Shown here: piece by piece, positions 8,415 through 10,187 of the stretch
How the letters are laid out: every line of letters starts with the position of its first letter
Position numbering within the stretch: position 1 is the stretch's first letter
Assembly (NCBI GenBank): GCA_023807065.1
Contig: JAJJLU010001087.1
Span: 1-10,187, forward strand
Direction of reading: 5' to 3'
DNA length: 10,187 nt
From: Isotricha intestinalis
Lineage: Eukaryota; Ciliophora; Litostomatea; Vestibuliferida; Isotrichidae
Translations under genes and position numbers: made by a program
The notes under the pieces: generated by a model
Told to the model about the DNA's origin: nothing
What the model saw: only the letters and a program-made list of their open reading frames with translations
Databases searched by the model: none

Positions 8415-8796
8415 ACTTTTTGTTTATTATTTTATTCAAAAGTTTTTTTCAAACTTTTTTTGTTTAATTTATTTATTTTAATATTAACTTTTTATTTTTT
8501 AATGTTAAATTAATTTTGTTTTCTTTACTAATTAATTAATAGATTTTGTTCAAACAAGAACAACATTTTATTGATATATTTTCAAAATGAATTAGATATT
8601 TATGAGTGTGATTTTGGAATAAAATTCATATTATAACTAAATTCTTTCATCATTATTAATTTCAAATTTACTATATTTTCTTTTATTTAATTAAATTTTT
8701 TCTAGTTTATAATTATTAATCGGAATTTTTCCTTTAAGAATTTTTAAAAAAAAATAAGGTATAAAAATTAATTAATTTTAGATTGAATAATAATAA
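8415..8796. other. T-rich spacer; first 100 bases may be a former TM4-coding end
   Basis: The first part (8415-8510) is open in the frame of the upstream acyltransferase after its TGA and encodes a Leu/Phe-rich hydrophobic stretch, either the remains of a fourth membrane segment or simply T-rich 3' flank, which codes for Phe and Leu in any frame. The remainder is A/T-dominated with stops in all frames and must hold the 5' flank of the coiled-coil gene. An intron-like 23-base GT...AG stretch at 8759-8781 is discussed among rejected items. Confidence 0.45.
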
Positions 8797-9438
8797 ATGA
8801 AAAATGAGATTGATTCTTTTTCTTGGATTGACGATATTATAATTCAACATAAAATGAAAGAACATTTTTGTATTAAAGATTTTATTCCTAAAGAAAATCA
8901 AATTGAATATTTATTACAGGAAAATTTAGAATTAAAAAAAAAAAATTTGGCTTTAGAGGGTTTATTAAACGAAAAAAATGAATTAAAAGAAATTTATGAA
9001 TTAAAACAAAAACAAATTTTATTAATGGAACAAAAAATAATTTCTTTAGAAAAAATAATGGATGAATATAAATATATTCAAGATAAAATTGATTTTATTT
9101 ATAATCAACTAAGTTATAATATTAATTTAGAAACCATTAATATCGAAATGAATGTTGAACAAAAATTAAATTCAATTGAAAAAGTGATTAATTCATTACA
9201 ATTACAAAATAATAAATACAAAGAAATTTGTGAATTAATTGAAGAAAATCAAAATTATAATAATAATAAATTAAATAATAATAAAACTGAAATTAAGTAT
9301 AATAATGATTATTTATCTCCTGCCCCTGATTTTAAAAAAATGAGAAATATAAATAATGAAGAGAAATATAAGAAAATCAAAATTGAAAGAGAAAGAAGTG
9401 CAAAATCTCAAAGAACAAAAAAAAAATTAAAAATATAA
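8797..9438 (+). CDS. Hypothetical coiled-coil protein with Asn-rich linker and basic tail
   Basis: A 213-residue protein that I do not recognise. Residues 1-30 are a mixed head with DSFSWIDDIII. Residues about 33-100 form a strong coiled coil (Leu/Ile/Met at heptad spacing among Glu and Lys, for example ENLELKKKNLALEGLL at 42-57), and a second shorter coil runs from about 115 to 150. An Asn-rich linker (151-170) and LSPAPDF (173-179) follow. The last 25 residues are very basic (KYKKIKIERER, SQRTKKKLKI) and could bind nucleic acid, microtubules or act as a nuclear signal. There is no signal peptide or membrane segment. An in-frame TAA sits immediately before the ATG (8794-8796), so the start is secure. 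Stop is TAA. It is the last gene before the telomere, about 720 bases from the repeats. Codon usage looks like that of its neighbours, and the long open frame in such AT-rich DNA supports a real gene. Confidence 0.72.
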   Translation: MKNEIDSFSWIDDIIIQHKMKEHFCIKDFIPKENQIEYLLQENLELKKKNLALEGLLNEKNELKEIYELKQKQILLMEQKIISLEKIMDEYKYIQDKIDFIYNQLSYNINLETINIEMNVEQKLNSIEKVINSLQLQNNKYKEICELIEENQNYNNNKLNNNKTEIKYNNDYLSPAPDFKKMRNINNEEKYKKIKIERERSAKSQRTKKKLKI

Positions 9439-10160
9439 AAAGAAAATAATATAATAAAAGTTAATTAAAAAAATTTTAAACAAATACAAAAACATTATTA
9501 TTTATTCTTTTTTAACAATACCCATCTTTTAAATATATTTTAAAAATTTTTTATGAATTAATTAAAAATTTTGTTTAACATTTTATGCTTAGTTTATTGT
9601 TTCATAAAATTATTCTTTTCTTTAACTGAATTTTCATAAAAAAACTTATTAATTTATTAACTAATTCTTTTTTTTTTTGAAACTCACTTTTTGCAATTTT
9701 CTCAGTATAATTTTTTTTTCAATTTTAATAATAACAGTCTTTCTTAATAAGAAATAAGTAAAATTTACTCTTGATTGTTGTTGTTTAAGTCGTATATCAA
9801 AAAATATAATTTCTTAAGATTGAAATGACATATATAGTAATAATTTTTCAAAATTTTTTTGAATTATTCATTATCTATTATATTCATATTTTAAATTCTA
9901 ATAATAATTTGAGTTAATTAAGTTTTTTCCGATTTTGTAAGTTAAAAGAAATATTTCTGTTCTTTTCATGTTTTTATCTTATTTCTTTGCATTCTTTTTT
10001 TATATTAATAATAATATATTGGTTTCAATCAATTTTCATGATTTATTCAATTTTTTTTTTAGTGTTTATATTATTTATAAATTTAATTGTTTTTAATTTA
10101 TATTTTTTTTGAATTTATTGTTTTATCTTATTGTAAAAAATATTTCTAAGATTTCATAAC
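9439..10160. other. Subtelomeric T-rich region, no gene seen
   Basis: About 720 bases between the last gene and the telomere. The plus strand is T-rich with many runs of T, all frames are closed, and I see no tandem satellite, no degenerate telomere units and no RNA gene. The telomere repeats start abruptly at 10161 after CATAAC without a transition zone of variant repeats, as expected where telomere is added directly to unique DNA. Confidence 0.55.
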
Positions 10161-10187
10161 TTGGGGATTGGGGATTGGGGATTGGGG
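10161..10187 (+). repeat. Telomeric repeat array, unit TTGGGGA (7 bases)
   Basis: Three exact copies of TTGGGGA followed by TTGGGG fill the last 27 bases; written on the C-rich strand the unit is CCCCAAT. The G-rich strand runs 5'->3' toward the end, the polarity of a telomere synthesised by telomerase. The unit is one base longer than the TTGGGG of Tetrahymena-type ciliates. The window stops inside the array, so its real length is not visible. A non-telomeric microsatellite at a contig edge is the alternative, but abrupt onset, G4 composition and position make telomere much more likely. Confidence 0.9.

Noticed and set aside
7761..8513. TGA read as Trp, extending the acyltransferase
   Set aside because: All 11 Trp codons in the intact genes are TGG; a genome this AT-rich would be expected to use TGA often if it were a Trp codon. 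Kept only as one option in the finding.
8759..8781. 23-base GT...TTTTAG intron just before the coiled-coil gene
   Set aside because: Its size and ends resemble tiny ciliate introns, but an in-frame TAA directly precedes the ATG, so no upstream exon can join the coding frame; at most it is in the 5' untranslated region.

Overview
The window looks like the end of a chromosome from a very AT-rich unicellular eukaryote. The last 27 bases are 3.86 copies of the 7-base unit TTGGGGA, with the G-rich strand running 5'->3' off the end, which is the orientation of a true telomere. Genes are single-exon open frames separated by long A/T-dominated spacers, with A-rich start contexts and Asn/Lys-rich proteins. 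G4-type telomere units, gene-poor AT-rich spacers and the N-terminal motif of the PX-BAR gene suggest a ciliate (macronuclear chromosome). I recall, unverified, a CCCCAAT telomere unit reported for a rumen entodiniomorphid ciliate, which would match exactly. The genetic code looks standard here: three of the four intact genes end on TAA and one on TGA, every Gln is CAA/CAG and all 11 Trp codons are TGG.

Layout from left to right: (i) 1-556, AT-rich spacer with a perfect 11-bp-arm hairpin at 303-329; (ii) 557-1036, a broken pogo/Tigger-type DDE transposase in three frames, followed by an unexplained stop-free stretch with a 7-residue repeat (1090-1302) and AT-rich spacer to 2183; (iii) 2184-3803 on the minus strand, a PX-BAR sorting nexin; (iv) a divergent, purine-rich spacer of about 1 kb; (v) 4850-6430 on the plus strand, a type I membrane UDP-glycosyltransferase with altered active-site positions; (vi) a 1.3-kb spacer; (vii) 7761-8414 on the plus strand, a short DHHC-type protein acyltransferase ending right after TM3; (viii) 8797-9438 on the plus strand, an unrecognised coiled-coil protein with a basic tail; (ix) about 720 bases of T-rich subtelomeric DNA and the telomere.

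The four intact genes do not form an operon or an obvious pathway. Three of them relate to endomembranes (endosomal sorting nexin, ER-type glycosyltransferase, Golgi/ER-type palmitoyltransferase), but I see no evidence beyond adjacency that they work together. I found no tRNA, rRNA, CRISPR or intact mobile element. The most notable items are the 7-base telomere, the decayed transposase, the incomplete DHHC enzyme and the UGT with a degenerate donor site.
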